Source of the DNA: GCA-2684655 sp045105235 | GTDB lineage: Bacteria; Planctomycetota; UBA1135; UBA2386 | Reading direction: 5' to 3' | Assembly (NCBI GenBank): GCA_045105235.1 | Contig: JBGCDH010000059.1 | Span: 78,731 to 142,730 of the forward strand | DNA: 64,000 nt | Shown here: piece after piece, positions 34,800 to 45,200 of the stretch | How positions within the stretch are numbered: the stretch's first letter is position 1 | How the letters are laid out: every line of letters starts with the position of its first letter | Translations under genes and position numbers: made by a program | The notes under the pieces: model-generated | The model's input: the letters and a program-made list of their open reading frames with translations, nothing else | Databases searched by the model: none | Told to the model about the DNA's origin: nothing

Positions 34800-35962
34800 C
34801 ACCCAACCGCAAGATCGGCCACTACTACGCCAACTGCGCGCTCGGCCTCGAAGAGGTGCTCGAGCAGGAGCTGCGGGAACTCGGCTGTGGCAATATGCGG
34901 CGGCAGCGCGGCGCCGTGGCATTTGAGTCCGATGCGCCGACCGCCTACCGCGCCTGCCTGTGGCTGCGCTCTGCCGTCCGCGTGCAGGAAGAGATCGTGC
35001 GCGGGCGCGTCGACGGGCGCGAAGACCTCTACGATTTGACGTCGTCGGTCGACTGGTCGCTGTTCATGACGAGCAACGGCACGCTCGCCATCGACGGCGC
35101 CGTGCGCGACAGCTTTGCCAACGACACGCGCTTTCCGATCCTGGTCGTCAAGGACGCGATCTGCGACCAGTTTCGCCACTTCGACGGCGAACGCCCCAAC
35201 GTCGAGCGCGACCGCCCCGACCTGCCGCTCAAGCTGGTCCTGCGCGGCGACGAGGCGATCCTCTACCGGGACCTTGGCGGTGAGCCGCTGCACAAGCGCG
35301 GCTACCGCGAGGTGCAGCACAAGAGCCCGCTCAACGAAGCGCTCGCTGCGGGGCTGCTGCTGCTCAGCGAATGGGATCGCGAAGCGCCGCTGGTCGACCC
35401 GATGTGCGGCTCGGCGACGCTGCTGATCGAAGCGGCGTTTCTCGCCACGGACCGGGCGCCGGGGCTCGGCCGCGCCTTCGCCTTTGAGCGCTGGCGCGAC
35501 ACCGACCAGGACGCCTGGCAGAGCGCCTTTGACGAAGCGGAAGAGCGCGCCACCAGAGGCGCCGAGCGCTGCCCGCCGATTGCAGGCAACGACCGCCACC
35601 CCGGCTCGATCGCACTTGCCGAGCAGGCGCTGCGCGCGGCGCGCGTCAACGGTCCGATCGAACTGACGCACAGCGAAGTGCGCGACTACAAGCCGCCGTT
35701 CGCACCGGCGATGGTGGTCACCAACCCACCCTACGGCGAACGCCTGCAGCCCGACGAGGCCGAGCTAACCGAGAGCTGGCAGGATCTCGGCGTCTTCCTG
35801 CATCGCAAGTGCGAAGGCGCCATGGCGCACGTGCTTTGCGGCAGCCCTGAGCTGACGCAATACCTCGGCCTGCGTGCGGCGCGCCGGTTTCCGGTCAACA
35901 ACGGCCCGATCGAGTGCCGCTGGCTGCGCTACGCGATCGACTCCGGAGACGCATCGCGCTGA
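34796..35962 (+). CDS. THUMP-domain RNA methyltransferase (RlmL N-terminal-like)
   Basis: A 388-residue class I methyltransferase starting at GTG 34796, overlapping the previous stop (GTGA). The N-terminal ferredoxin-like and THUMP domains (about 1-165; YYANCALGLEEVLEQELRELG) precede a SAM-binding domain with DPMCGSATLLIEAA (about 198-212) and the catalytic NPPYGER (about 306-312). It resembles the half of E. coli RlmL that makes m2G2445 in 23S rRNA. The 3' end overlaps the convergent transporter gene by 34 bases. Translational coupling to the NuoF-like gene is likely but a functional link is not obvious. Confidence 0.9.
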   Translation: MTPNRKIGHYYANCALGLEEVLEQELRELGCGNMRRQRGAVAFESDAPTAYRACLWLRSAVRVQEEIVRGRVDGREDLYDLTSSVDWSLFMTSNGTLAIDGAVRDSFANDTRFPILVVKDAICDQFRHFDGERPNVERDRPDLPLKLVLRGDEAILYRDLGGEPLHKRGYREVQHKSPLNEALAAGLLLLSEWDREAPLVDPMCGSATLLIEAAFLATDRAPGLGRAFAFERWRDTDQDAWQSAFDEAEERATRGAERCPPIAGNDRHPGSIALAEQALRAARVNGPIELTHSEVRDYKPPFAPAMVVTNPPYGERLQPDEAELTESWQDLGVFLHRKCEGAMAHVLCGSPELTQYLGLRAARRFPVNNGPIECRWLRYAIDSGDASR

Positions 35963-37206
35963 CCGCGCGCAATCGCGAGCGCCACGGCGACCGCGACCAG
36001 CGCAAACGCGATGGTCACCAAAACGATCGCGCCCGTCGACAGCTCCATCTTGCGCAGCCCGACCTGCAAAAACGCGCCGAGCAGGTCGCCGAGCCGATAG
36101 GCGAAGGTGTCGAGCAAGAACTTGACCTTGTGCTTGGTCGCCAGATCAAACGGCGTGTAGAGCACTTCACGCGCTGGCTTCTCGAGCGCAAAGCGGGCGC
36201 CACGCCGCGCGATCTGCACAAAGAAGATCGCCGCGGCCGTCGGCGCGATCCACCAAACGGACAGACCGACGATCGACACCACCGGCAGCGAGACCAGCAG
36301 CAACACCGCCGGCAGACGCGACATCAAGCGGCCGGTCGCAAACAGCTGGAGACCGAGCACCAGCGCCTGCGCGTAGAACTCGGTGTCGGCGAGCCAGCGG
36401 TGCTGCTCCTCGGCCCGGTCAAAGTCCGCGAGCAGCTCGGTCTGCGCCGCATAGAACGCCGTCGCCACGAGGCCGAACAGCATCATGTAGAACGCGATCC
36501 ACCAGGTGCGCCGATCGTTCTTCAAGAGCCGCAGCCCCTCGAGCAAGCCACCGCGCTCGAATCGCCGGCTGCTGGCATCGCCGCCTTCGAGCTGCTGGCA
36601 GTGCGGCCCGGACCGCTGAAATGAAATCCGCGCCAGCTGCAAGAACACCGCGGAGCCGACGCCCGCAATCCAGACCGGCTGGTCCGACAGCAGCCCCGAC
36701 AGCCACGAGCCGGCTAGTGCCCCACCGGTTCCACCAACCGCGACGAGGCCAAACAAGCGCCGCGCCTGTCCCCGGCCAAAGTGCTCGACGGCGTGGATCC
36801 AGACCAGCGCCGGGACCGCCACGTTGAGGGCACTGAAGCCGCCCCAAAACACTTCGCCAAGCCACGGCATCTCGCGCCACGCGTAGTCGCCAACCAGCGA
36901 CAGGCCGATGGCCAGCAGCACCAGACTGCCAGTGAAGACATGCAGCATGGCCGGCACAAACCGGCGGCTCGGCATGCGGTTGGCGAGCCACCAAAACGGC
37001 AGCACGACGATCACAGTCGCCAGCAGCGTCAAGCTGTAGAGGTAGGGCAACTGCGCCACGCCGCGGTCCACGCCGAGCTGGTCGCGGAGCGGCCGGAGCA
37101 CAAACGTGCCGCAAAGAGAGAAAAAGAACATCGCCGCCACCCAGAAGGTCGCTCGACGTTCGGCCGACGTTGCGGTCTCCAAGCCCATCCAGCGCCACAG
37201 TTGCAT
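35929..37206 (-). CDS. MFS / NTP-NDP exchange transporter-like membrane protein
   Basis: A 425-residue protein with about 10-12 membrane segments. The N-terminal loop (GTFVLRPLRDQLG) and the C-terminal signature FALEKPAREVLYTPFDLATKHKVKFLLDTFAYRLGD match proteins annotated as MFS or NTP/NDP exchange transporter (ATP/ADP translocase-like) in free-living bacteria. The substrate is unknown; a nucleotide exchange role should not be assumed. It overlaps the RNA methyltransferase tail-to-tail and its start is 71 bases from the divergent DMT transporter. Confidence 0.82.
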   Translation of the reverse strand: MQLWRWMGLETATSAERRATFWVAAMFFFSLCGTFVLRPLRDQLGVDRGVAQLPYLYSLTLLATVIVVLPFWWLANRMPSRRFVPAMLHVFTGSLVLLAIGLSLVGDYAWREMPWLGEVFWGGFSALNVAVPALVWIHAVEHFGRGQARRLFGLVAVGGTGGALAGSWLSGLLSDQPVWIAGVGSAVFLQLARISFQRSGPHCQQLEGGDASSRRFERGGLLEGLRLLKNDRRTWWIAFYMMLFGLVATAFYAAQTELLADFDRAEEQHRWLADTEFYAQALVLGLQLFATGRLMSRLPAVLLLVSLPVVSIVGLSVWWIAPTAAAIFFVQIARRGARFALEKPAREVLYTPFDLATKHKVKFLLDTFAYRLGDLLGAFLQVGLRKMELSTGAIVLVTIAFALVAVAVALAIARGQRDASPESIA

Positions 37207-37277
37207 GGTCGCTGCTTACGCATCCTGCGACAGAGAAGCGAGAACTCGCGGCGCTTTTCGCTATCGTGCCTTGGCGC

Positions 37278-38186
37278 GTGCCCCAACCTGCAGACCAGTC
37301 GAAGTCGCTTGTCCCCCACCTCCTGCTGACCATGCTGGTCGCGATCTGGGGCGGCAGCTTCGTGGTCGCCAAGGTCGGACTCGAAACGGTGACGCCGTTT
37401 GCCCTGGTCGCGTCGCGCTTCGTGATCGGAGCGCTGTGCGTGCTGCCGTTCTTTCTGCGCACGACGCGCGAACAGCGCCGAGGCACGTTCGGCCCCGCAG
37501 TGCTCGCCGGCCTCGTGCTTGCGATCCCATACTTCCTGCAGATGTATGGGGTGCGCGAAACGACCGCGTCGGTTGGCGGCTTCATGACCGGCCTGATCGT
37601 GATCTTGGTCGCAGCCGGCGGCGCGCTGTTCTTCCACGAACGCCTCGGGCCGCGCGCGCTGTTTGGCCTGCTGCTCGGGGTCACCGGCATCGTCGTGCTG
37701 TGCCTGGCCGTCGAAAGCGCCCCGGGCGGCGTTCAGCAAAACACGCTGCGCGGCGTGCTGCTGCAGGTCGGATCCGCGTTCGGGTTTGCCGCCCACATCC
37801 TGCTGCTGTCGCACTACGGCAACCGACTTGCGATCGCGCCGTTCACGTTCTGGCAGCTCGCGTTCACCGCCGTGCTCGCATCGGCGGCCACCTGGCTGCT
37901 CGGCGGCGTCGCAGCCGACGGCGTCGAAACGCTGACGGTCGACTTTGGGCTCGTGCTGGTGCTCGCGTATCTTGGCGTGCTGGCAACCGGCGTCGCCATC
38001 GGCGTGCAGGCGACCGTACAGCCCAAGATCCCGCCGACCCACGTGGCGCTGCTGTTCGCCATGCAGCCGCTGTTTGCCGCGCTCAGCGGCTGGCTGTTTC
38101 AAGGCGACTCGCTCGGCCCATGGCAGTGGGCCGGTGGTGCCCTGATCGTGCTTGGCGTCATCGCCGTGGCCCGCGATCGCCGCTGA
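37278..38186 (+). CDS. DMT superfamily (EamA) transporter
   Basis: A 302-residue permease with ten predicted membrane segments in two EamA repeats. The first begins at LLLTMLVAIWGGSFVVAK; the second near LQVGSAFGFAAHILLLSHY. The start is probably the GTG at 37278 (PQPADQSKSLVPHLLL), since upstream codons read poorly. Family members export amino acids, purines or other metabolites; no specific substrate can be read from the sequence. The final helix ends in a short basic tail, as usual. Confidence 0.88.
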   Translation: MPQPADQSKSLVPHLLLTMLVAIWGGSFVVAKVGLETVTPFALVASRFVIGALCVLPFFLRTTREQRRGTFGPAVLAGLVLAIPYFLQMYGVRETTASVGGFMTGLIVILVAAGGALFFHERLGPRALFGLLLGVTGIVVLCLAVESAPGGVQQNTLRGVLLQVGSAFGFAAHILLLSHYGNRLAIAPFTFWQLAFTAVLASAATWLLGGVAADGVETLTVDFGLVLVLAYLGVLATGVAIGVQATVQPKIPPTHVALLFAMQPLFAALSGWLFQGDSLGPWQWAGGALIVLGVIAVARDRR

Positions 38187-38270
38187 CGCGTCCGGCAAAG
38201 ATGCGAAAAAATGCGCGATAGCCGCGAGAGGATTGGCCGCGCGCAGCACTCCCGTAGGCAGAACCTGCGC

Positions 38271-39842
38271 ATGAACAACCGACGCCTACCAAAGATCTTC
38301 TCCGCCGCAATACCGGGACTGCTGCTGCTCGCGACGGCCACCGCAACAGGCCAGGAGCCCAACGTGCTGCCGCTGGCGAAGAGCTACCACGTCGGCGCCT
38401 ACAGCGGCCGCACCGACGCCACGAGTTCGGAGCAGGAGCTGGCGGCAACCATCGGCGAGCTCACGTTTCAGCCCAACGGCACCTTCGCCGGCTTGATCGA
38501 CAACTACGAGACGAACCTCGTCACCGGCACGATCGCCAACCTCGCCGACCCGGTCGGCGGCACCTACACGGTGCGCGGCGACGGCATCGCGGTTCTGGAC
38601 GTCGATCCGAGCAATCCAGGAACCGATACGGCACCGTTTTGGATCACGCCCAGCGGCAACCTGATCTACACGGCGACCGGAACATCGAATAGCCAGGCGC
38701 AGACGATCCTCGCGATCGAAACGAGCACCGGCCTCGGCAACGCCACGCTCAGCGGCACCTACGCATTCGAGCGGCAGACTATCGAGTTTGTCGGCGGCGT
38801 CTGGAACGTCCAGCGCTCGTTCGGAACGGTCGTCTTTGACGGTGCAGGAGGCGCCAACATCTCGCAGACAACGACGCTGGTGACGCCAACTGCGACCACC
38901 ACATCGCCGGCCGCGACTGGAACCGAGACCTATTCGGTCGCATCCGACGGCAGCGTTTCGATCGGCGGCGACCAGGGCGCGGTCACGGCCGACGGCGAGC
39001 TGCTGTTCGCCGTGCTCACGGGATCGAGCGGCAGGGTTGGCATGGTCATTGCGATCCGCATCGACACAAGCAACACACTTGGCGACATCGCCGGCCGCTT
39101 CGGCATGATCAGCAACGGCTTTGATCTCGACACGAGCGCCTTCACACCTCGTTCGCGCACGCTGTCTGGCTCGCTCGACTTCACCGAAAACAGCCCCAGC
39201 ATCGGCACCTGGGCTGCTGATGGCGTCGCCGTCGACAGCCGCCCACAGGGACTGCAGTCCAACCCGATCACGCCGAACACCGGCGCGGCAACGCTGCTAC
39301 CAAGCAGCGGTGAGCTCACGCTTGCGGCGCTGGATTCCGGCACCGCAGCGCGGGTTTCCGCGTCGGGACGCTACCTGCTCGGCTCGACTGCTTCGACCGA
39401 CTCAAGCCAGCTGTTCGCCGCGCGACTTTGCTCCGTGTCCAATCCCATCGGCACCGCAACGGCTGGCACGGGAGGCATCGAGCCGCTGCTTGGCATGCGC
39501 ACCTTCCCAACGCTAGGCAACGCATCGTTTGCGTTCGCGATCGAGAATGGTCTTGGCGGCGCCTTCGCCGCGCTGCCGATAGCGCTCGCGCCGGCACCCG
39601 GCATTCCGGCGCTCGGAGGAGTCCTTTGGATCGATCCAACGGCCGTCGGCACGGTCGCCTCCGCGCTGCTCAGCGGCACAGCAGGTGCAGCCGGCGTCGG
39701 CAGCGGCCTGAGCCCATTCGCGATCCCCGCCAACCCAGCGCTGGCCGGCTTTGAGCTGTTTGCACAGGCACTGGTCTTCGATGCTGCTGCGCCCGGCAAC
39801 TTGGCCATGTCGCGCGGCTACCGCGTAACGCTGTGCCCCTGA
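38271..39842 (+). CDS. secreted hypothetical protein with shared C-terminal domain
   Basis: A 523-residue exported protein from ATG 38271, with the signal peptide IFSAAIPGLLLLATATATG. The body is repetitive and beta-rich, with alternating Ala/Gly/Thr/Ser strands (segments such as GTYTVRGDGIAVLDV, GTYAFERQTIEFVGGVW, and SVASDGSVSIGG). The C-terminal 120 residues (TFPTLGNASFAFAIEN, then FAIPANPALAGFELFAQALVFD) match the module at the end of the ELWRTDGT protein at 3959. No enzyme motif was seen. It ends four bases from the convergent bestrophin gene. Confidence 0.8.
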   Translation: MNNRRLPKIFSAAIPGLLLLATATATGQEPNVLPLAKSYHVGAYSGRTDATSSEQELAATIGELTFQPNGTFAGLIDNYETNLVTGTIANLADPVGGTYTVRGDGIAVLDVDPSNPGTDTAPFWITPSGNLIYTATGTSNSQAQTILAIETSTGLGNATLSGTYAFERQTIEFVGGVWNVQRSFGTVVFDGAGGANISQTTTLVTPTATTTSPAATGTETYSVASDGSVSIGGDQGAVTADGELLFAVLTGSSGRVGMVIAIRIDTSNTLGDIAGRFGMISNGFDLDTSAFTPRSRTLSGSLDFTENSPSIGTWAADGVAVDSRPQGLQSNPITPNTGAATLLPSSGELTLAALDSGTAARVSASGRYLLGSTASTDSSQLFAARLCSVSNPIGTATAGTGGIEPLLGMRTFPTLGNASFAFAIENGLGGAFAALPIALAPAPGIPALGGVLWIDPTAVGTVASALLSGTAGAAGVGSGLSPFAIPANPALAGFELFAQALVFDAAAPGNLAMSRGYRVTLCP

Positions 39843-39846
39843 GTGG

Positions 39847-40836
39847 TCACATCAAAATCTGGCGCCGGGGCCCGATCGGCGCCGGCAAGTCCACGTCGCC
39901 GATGAGTTCGAGCATGTCGATTTCGATCGTGCGACACATGGCACTGATGGGAACGTCGTTCGGGCTGCCTTCAAATGGGTTTTCCGAAGTCGTGCCGATG
40001 CGATCCATCGTGTGAAACACCCAGGCGATCATCGTCGCCAGCGGAATCGTCATCAGAATCCACTCCGGCGCGCTTCGCTGCATCTCGGCAGCAATCGCGA
40101 ACGGTAGCAGCGCGATGAAGAGCCAGACGAAAACCCGGTTCATCGTCGCGAACTGGCGGGGATAGGGGAAGTTCTTGATGCGCTCGGCCTTGCCCTGCAA
40201 GTTGACCATTTCGGTAACCAAGCGCGCCAGTTCGACGTGTCGGTACGCATCGATCACGCCAAGGTCGGCAAGCCGCTGTAGCTCGGCGGCATGCAGCGAA
40301 AGCAGAACCACCGTGCGATTCCGGCACTGCTGCACACTCTGCCACTCGGTCTCATCGAGCCGCTGCTTGAGTTCGCCTTCGACATCGAGCCCGTCTTCCG
40401 GGATCTGGTAGAAGGCCTCGCGGTAGCGCCTGTCGGCCGCAACCACAGCGCTCTCCCAATCGCGCTTTTGGCGTAGCTGGTAGCGCAAAGCCGTCAGCCA
40501 CGCGACGTGACGCAGCACGCTTGCACGAACCCGCGCCGCTTGTGCCGGGCCGGCAAACTCACGCAGATGGATCGCAAACGCGCGGCTGACGTTGAGAATA
40601 CCGCCCCAAATCTGGCGCGCCTCCCACAGTCGTCCGTAGGCCGCATTGCTGCGGAAGCCCGTCATGAACGCAACGGCCGTGCCCATCACCGCGACCGGCT
40701 GCCACGGCAACGACGGCAGAGGCACGCCCACCATACACAGCGACGCCGGCAGCGACGCAATGGCGAGGTAGACCAGCGTCTGGCGCCAGGTCCAGCGGAA
40801 CACCTCGAGAAAGGAGTAGTGACGGCCTGCGTGCAT
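39847..40836 (-). CDS. bestrophin-family ion channel
   Basis: A 329-residue bestrophin/RFP-TM (formerly UPF0187) protein. The N-terminal SFLEVFRWTWRQTLVYLAIASLP helix, the FRSNAAYGRLWEARQIWGG motif and the later YPRQFATMNRVFVWLFIALLPFAIA helix pair are typical. Bacterial bestrophins form pentameric channels, Na+-selective in KpBest. The C-terminal ENPFEGSPNDVPISAMCRTIEIDML matches the conserved cytosolic end. Confidence 0.92.
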   Translation of the reverse strand: MHAGRHYSFLEVFRWTWRQTLVYLAIASLPASLCMVGVPLPSLPWQPVAVMGTAVAFMTGFRSNAAYGRLWEARQIWGGILNVSRAFAIHLREFAGPAQAARVRASVLRHVAWLTALRYQLRQKRDWESAVVAADRRYREAFYQIPEDGLDVEGELKQRLDETEWQSVQQCRNRTVVLLSLHAAELQRLADLGVIDAYRHVELARLVTEMVNLQGKAERIKNFPYPRQFATMNRVFVWLFIALLPFAIAAEMQRSAPEWILMTIPLATMIAWVFHTMDRIGTTSENPFEGSPNDVPISAMCRTIEIDMLELIGDVDLPAPIGPRRQILM

Positions 40837-40943
40837 TGCTTCGAAATCGAACCTGCAACGAGTCGGAACGCGAGACTCCGCGCGCCAGTGGGGTCTACCG
40901 ATCCTAAGCCGCTACCGCGGAGACCGCACGCGCGACCCGACGG

Positions 40944-41543
40944 CTATGGCGAGTCCGGCGAGCCCGGTGCCCGCAGGGCCTTCTCGATGCGCCGATCCGG
41001 CAGCAGCCACATGCATGCCACGAGCACGTAGAGCACGTCTGCAAGCCACGGCACCGCGAAGGCCAACGGCAACGCAAGCAAGTAGACAACGAGGGAAGCC
41101 GTGCCCTTGACGTCTCGCCCCAGCGCTACGGCCAACAGCGAATCAGCACCATGAGCTCGCACGATGGCGCGCTGAAGAAGTCGATAGGCGACACCCGCCA
41201 TCAGCAGCACACCGCCGTAAAGAACAGTTGGAGCCGAGGCGAAGCGATTGGCACCAACCCATGCAGTCGCAAACGGCACCAGCGACAGCCAGAACAACAG
41301 GTGCATGTTGGTCCATAGGATGCCCGCTGAAACGCGCTCGACGGAGTGCATCAGATGGTGGTGGTTGTTCCAGTAGATCGCCAGATAGACAAAACTCAGC
41401 ACGTAGCTGCCGAACAACGGCAGCACCGGCACCAAAGCGCTCCACTCTGCGCCGGCACGCGGAATCTTCATCTCGAGAACCATGATTGTGATGACGATCG
41501 CCAGTACACCGTCGCTGAACGCCTCGAGTCGACCTCTTCGCAT
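40944..41543 (-). CDS. TMEM175 family potassium channel-like protein
   Basis: A 199-residue six-helix protein of the TMEM175/DUF1211 family. The first helix carries the conserved R-x3-FSD motif (RLEAFSDGVLAIVITIMVLEMKIP), and the second half has YWNNHHHLMH. Bacterial members form leaky K+ channels with a hydrophobic gate. It is the second K+ channel type in the window. It is divergent from the DUF4136 lipoprotein gene with 65 bases between. Confidence 0.92.
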   Translation of the reverse strand: MRRGRLEAFSDGVLAIVITIMVLEMKIPRAGAEWSALVPVLPLFGSYVLSFVYLAIYWNNHHHLMHSVERVSAGILWTNMHLLFWLSLVPFATAWVGANRFASAPTVLYGGVLLMAGVAYRLLQRAIVRAHGADSLLAVALGRDVKGTASLVVYLLALPLAFAVPWLADVLYVLVACMWLLPDRRIEKALRAPGSPDSP

Positions 41544-41608
41544 CGTCTACACATCCTCGCGGCCGGAAACCGTCTCGCAACGGTCGAATCGCGTCTCAGC
41601 TACAAGAC

Positions 41609-42175
41609 ATGAATCCCACCAAGCACGGGCCTTCGCGGCTTTCCCTGGCCAGAACCGCATCCTTCGCGTTCGCGTTCGGGCTAGGACTCGTCGGCGGCTG
41701 CAGCAGCGTCGTCCTTGAGCAGGACCCGAACTACGCGTTCGGAGACGTCACGACATTCGCCTGGAGGGCAGCTCCGCGCTACGCCGCCGGAGCGGCAACC
41801 GGCGAACTCGACCACCTGCGCACACTCGAGAATCGCATCGAGCGGCAGCTCGACGCGCGCGGCATCCGCCTCGTGCCCAAGAAGCGCGCCCACATCGTCG
41901 TCAGTGCCACCCTCGCCGTCGAAACCGGGACGGAGAGCACCGACCGCACGTATGCGACCTACGCCAGCGAGCAGTTCGAGGAGGGCATCCTGACCGTGCA
42001 GGTATTCGATCGCGCCAAGCGCAAGTTGATTTGGGCAGGCGAAGGCCGCGAGCGTCTGCGCGTCAAGGCGCGGTCTTTCGGGCAACTGGTCGCGCGCTAT
42101 GAGCCCACCAACGAGCCGCGGGTCTGGCCGATCGAAAAGATGGTGGACCGCGTCCTCGCGCGAATCCCTCGATGA
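41609..42175 (+). CDS. DUF4136 lipoprotein
   Basis: A 188-residue lipoprotein: signal peptide with lipobox GLVGG-Cys31. The mature part fits DUF4136 (NYAFGDVTTFAWR near the start, LENRIERQLDARGIRLV, AHIVVSATLAVET, GILTVQVFDRAKRKLIWAGEGRERL). The family is of unknown function and sits in the outer envelope. Its stop is 27 bases from the convergent 1201-residue gene. Confidence 0.88.
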   Translation: MNPTKHGPSRLSLARTASFAFAFGLGLVGGCSSVVLEQDPNYAFGDVTTFAWRAAPRYAAGAATGELDHLRTLENRIERQLDARGIRLVPKKRAHIVVSATLAVETGTESTDRTYATYASEQFEEGILTVQVFDRAKRKLIWAGEGRERLRVKARSFGQLVARYEPTNEPRVWPIEKMVDRVLARIPR

Positions 42176-42202
42176 CGGCCGACGGACTGCGGAGCATCGA
42201 GG

Positions 42203-45200
42203 CTACGGCAGCGACCGCCCCAGAACCGGGTCTTCGCCATCGCTGACGTAGTCGCCGATACGGAACACGAGATCGCGGTAGTTGCGCACATCGAGCACCG
42301 CCAGCGACTGCACCGAGCGCAGCGCCAGCACGTCGCGGCGCACTCCCGGCCCCGCTTGGTAGACCCGCGAGAACGTCTCGAGCGCATGCTCGCGCGGCTT
42401 GCGATCGGCAGGCACCTTGTGCCACGCATCGAGCACGGTGCGGGTGTGGTCCGTGTTTTGCTCGTAGCCAACCCGCAGGCAGCTTCGTGCTTCCGGCGGC
42501 AGCTCCTTGCCGTTGCGCTCGATCCAGCGATCGACCGGGTGCGAGACGAACAGTCCGCGCACCCACCACCATGCTCGACTCAGCCACGGCAGACGCTCCT
42601 CGCTCGCCAGCAGCTCCGGCAACACCTCGGTGCGCCAGCGCTCGCACCGCATCAGCGTGCGAGCATCGTCCTTATCGGCGATCCACGCGCAGGTCACCGC
42701 AAGCTCGCCGGCCCGGCGGCGCTCCTCATCCGGCTCGCCAAGGCGCATATCGTGCAGCACCGGCCACGACGGCGTCGATGCGTGCAGGGCCGCGACTTCG
42801 CGCCGCACGCCCTCGGCCTTTTCGCGCAGCGAGACGGCCTCGCGCTCACGCATGTGCAAGAACCGCAGGTCGCGTTCGATCTCGGGGCGCTCGTCTTCGT
42901 AGGACTCACGCGACCAGCCTGCCGGCGCCCCCGAATACGTCGGGTCGATGCTCAGCCGCAGGCGCACCGCTTCGAGCAGGCCCGGAGCCTTCATGCGATG
43001 GATCTTGCGCAGGGCGACCGAAAACGGCGCTTCGCCAATATCGCGCCGCTGCATCGCGACTTCGGAATCGAGCACCTCGCGCACGATCTGACGCACCTTG
43101 CCAACAACCCAGCCGATCGTGCGAACAAAGCGCCAGACCAGCATCAGCGGGGCGAGCAGCACGCGACCGTGCGACAAGCGGGTCTCATAGAAGCGCAGCG
43201 GATTGAAGCTGCGGTCTTGCTTGGGCAGATGGTTGACCGGGCGCGTGCCGAAGATTTCACGGATCATCGTGCGCCGGTCGAAGCGCACGACTTCGAGCAC
43301 GTCCTCGCCGAACACAGCGGCCAGGTGGCGATCGCGCTCGGCGTCACCGCCGAGAAAGTCCAGCGCCGTAAACTCCGTCGTCGGATAGTTGGCGCCGACC
43401 TCGTGAACCTCTTCATCCTTGGGCGTGCGCCCCCCGCGCGGGTCACGCCGCCGCTCAAGCCAAACGCGCATCTTGTCGAGCACGCCGACATCGACGTAGT
43501 CGCGCTGGGAAAGCGGCACGCAATAGCTGTTGTAGCCGGCGATACGCTTGGCGGATTCGACCGCGATGCTCTCGGTGATGAAGCGGAACCACAGGTAGGG
43601 CCCGCTAAAGAGCGAACCGTCATCGAGCTTGAGCTTGCGCAGCCGGCGACGCTCGCGGTTGTCGACGTGAAGAAACTCCTGCCGCAGGTTCTCGAGCGAC
43701 TGGTTGGCCAGCAGCTGTTCGGTCGTCTTGACGTCGCTGATGTGCAGCGGCGCACCGTCGAGAAAGTGCAGGTAGAGCAGCGCCGTTCGGTTGCTCTCGA
43801 GGCAAACGTGGTTGGGCACGTCGTCCGCGGCAATCGGCACACCGGTGCGGGCGCTGTTGAGCTGCTCGGCGAGGATCGCGCGCGCGTGCCGCTGGTTGCG
43901 CGGATCGTTGAAAACACGCTGCACGAGGAAGTCGAGGTCTTCCTGCTCGTAGCGCGACTGCACGCGCTCAAGCTGCGAGATGAAGTGGGCTTCACTCGTC
44001 AGTCGGTAGGCCTCGGCAGCCTGGCCGGCGAGACGCTTCATCCAGTGGCCGATCGCGAGACCGACGATGCAAAACCCGCCGAGCAGCACCAGTGGCCAGC
44101 CAACGTACTTTTGCAGATCGACGACCCCAATCAGCCGGTCCAGCAGCAAGAACAGACCGCCGAACAGCAAGAGCCGGACCGCCGGTCGCTGCGTCGCCTT
44201 GACCATCGCCGACGCGACCCGATCGAGAATCTGCGGGCCCGTGACAATCCCGTGCAGGTCGGCGAAGAACAGCAGTCGCCCGTGCCAGGACTCCAGCCAG
44301 TCCGCCGACCGCCGGGCGAGCGCCACAATGCGTTCTTCGGGTGAGATCGGCAGCGGATAGACGGCCAGCCGGCGAATCAGCGGCAGCCAGCGCACCGGCA
44401 CGGCCGACACGATGCGCACGACGCGATCGAGCGCCTGCACGTCGCCCTTTTTGAGGTAGCGGCCGATATCCTGCGTGCGCAGCGCATAGAGGAATTCAAT
44501 CGCGTCGCCGATCGCAATATCGCGACCCGCCGTCTGCTGCTTCGGCACCGCCAACGCCGCCGGCTGCAGGGCTTCCATGGCCGTGCGCGCTGCGAGGATC
44601 CGCTGGTGGAGCACTTCACGACGCTGTTCGCGCGGCAGCAGGCGCACCAGCTCGTGCTCACGCCGCAGCGACTGGAACAGCAGGTCGCGCAAATCCTCTT
44701 CTTCAACCGGGCGCTCGACTTCAACGGCCGCGGGCACAAACACAAACTCGCGATTGAGGTAGCGTGCAAAGCGCGACGCCAGCCCATCGAGACCGCGCAC
44801 CAAGAACAGCAGCAGCCGCGCCGAGCGCAGCAGCGGACGCAGCGCCTGCACGTAGCGAGCCGCCCAGGCCACCCGCATCAGGCGCAGCGCGCGAACCATC
44901 AGCACGCTGTCGCCCGCCGCCCCGCTTGCCGAGAACAAGAAGATCACCGACGGGATCGCCGGCAGCAGGTCGGTCAGCGCATTGCGCCAGAACCACGACA
45001 TGCGCGAGGGGTGCAGGACCAGCTCGAAGCAGAAATCCGCGATGAAGAACAGGCACGCGATCGCGTCGATCCAGTGAAAGATCAGCTTCTGCCCGTCCGT
45101 CAGATCCACGGCCTGCTCGATCACCAGGGTGACCAACACGACCAGCAGCAAAACGAAGTTGGTCGTCTCGACGATCGCGACGCCGCGCCGGCCGATCCGG

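Noticed and set aside
35929..35962. Overlap of convergent genes considered as a mis-assembly
   Set aside because: Both proteins have normal family-like ends, and short tail-to-tail overlaps are common.
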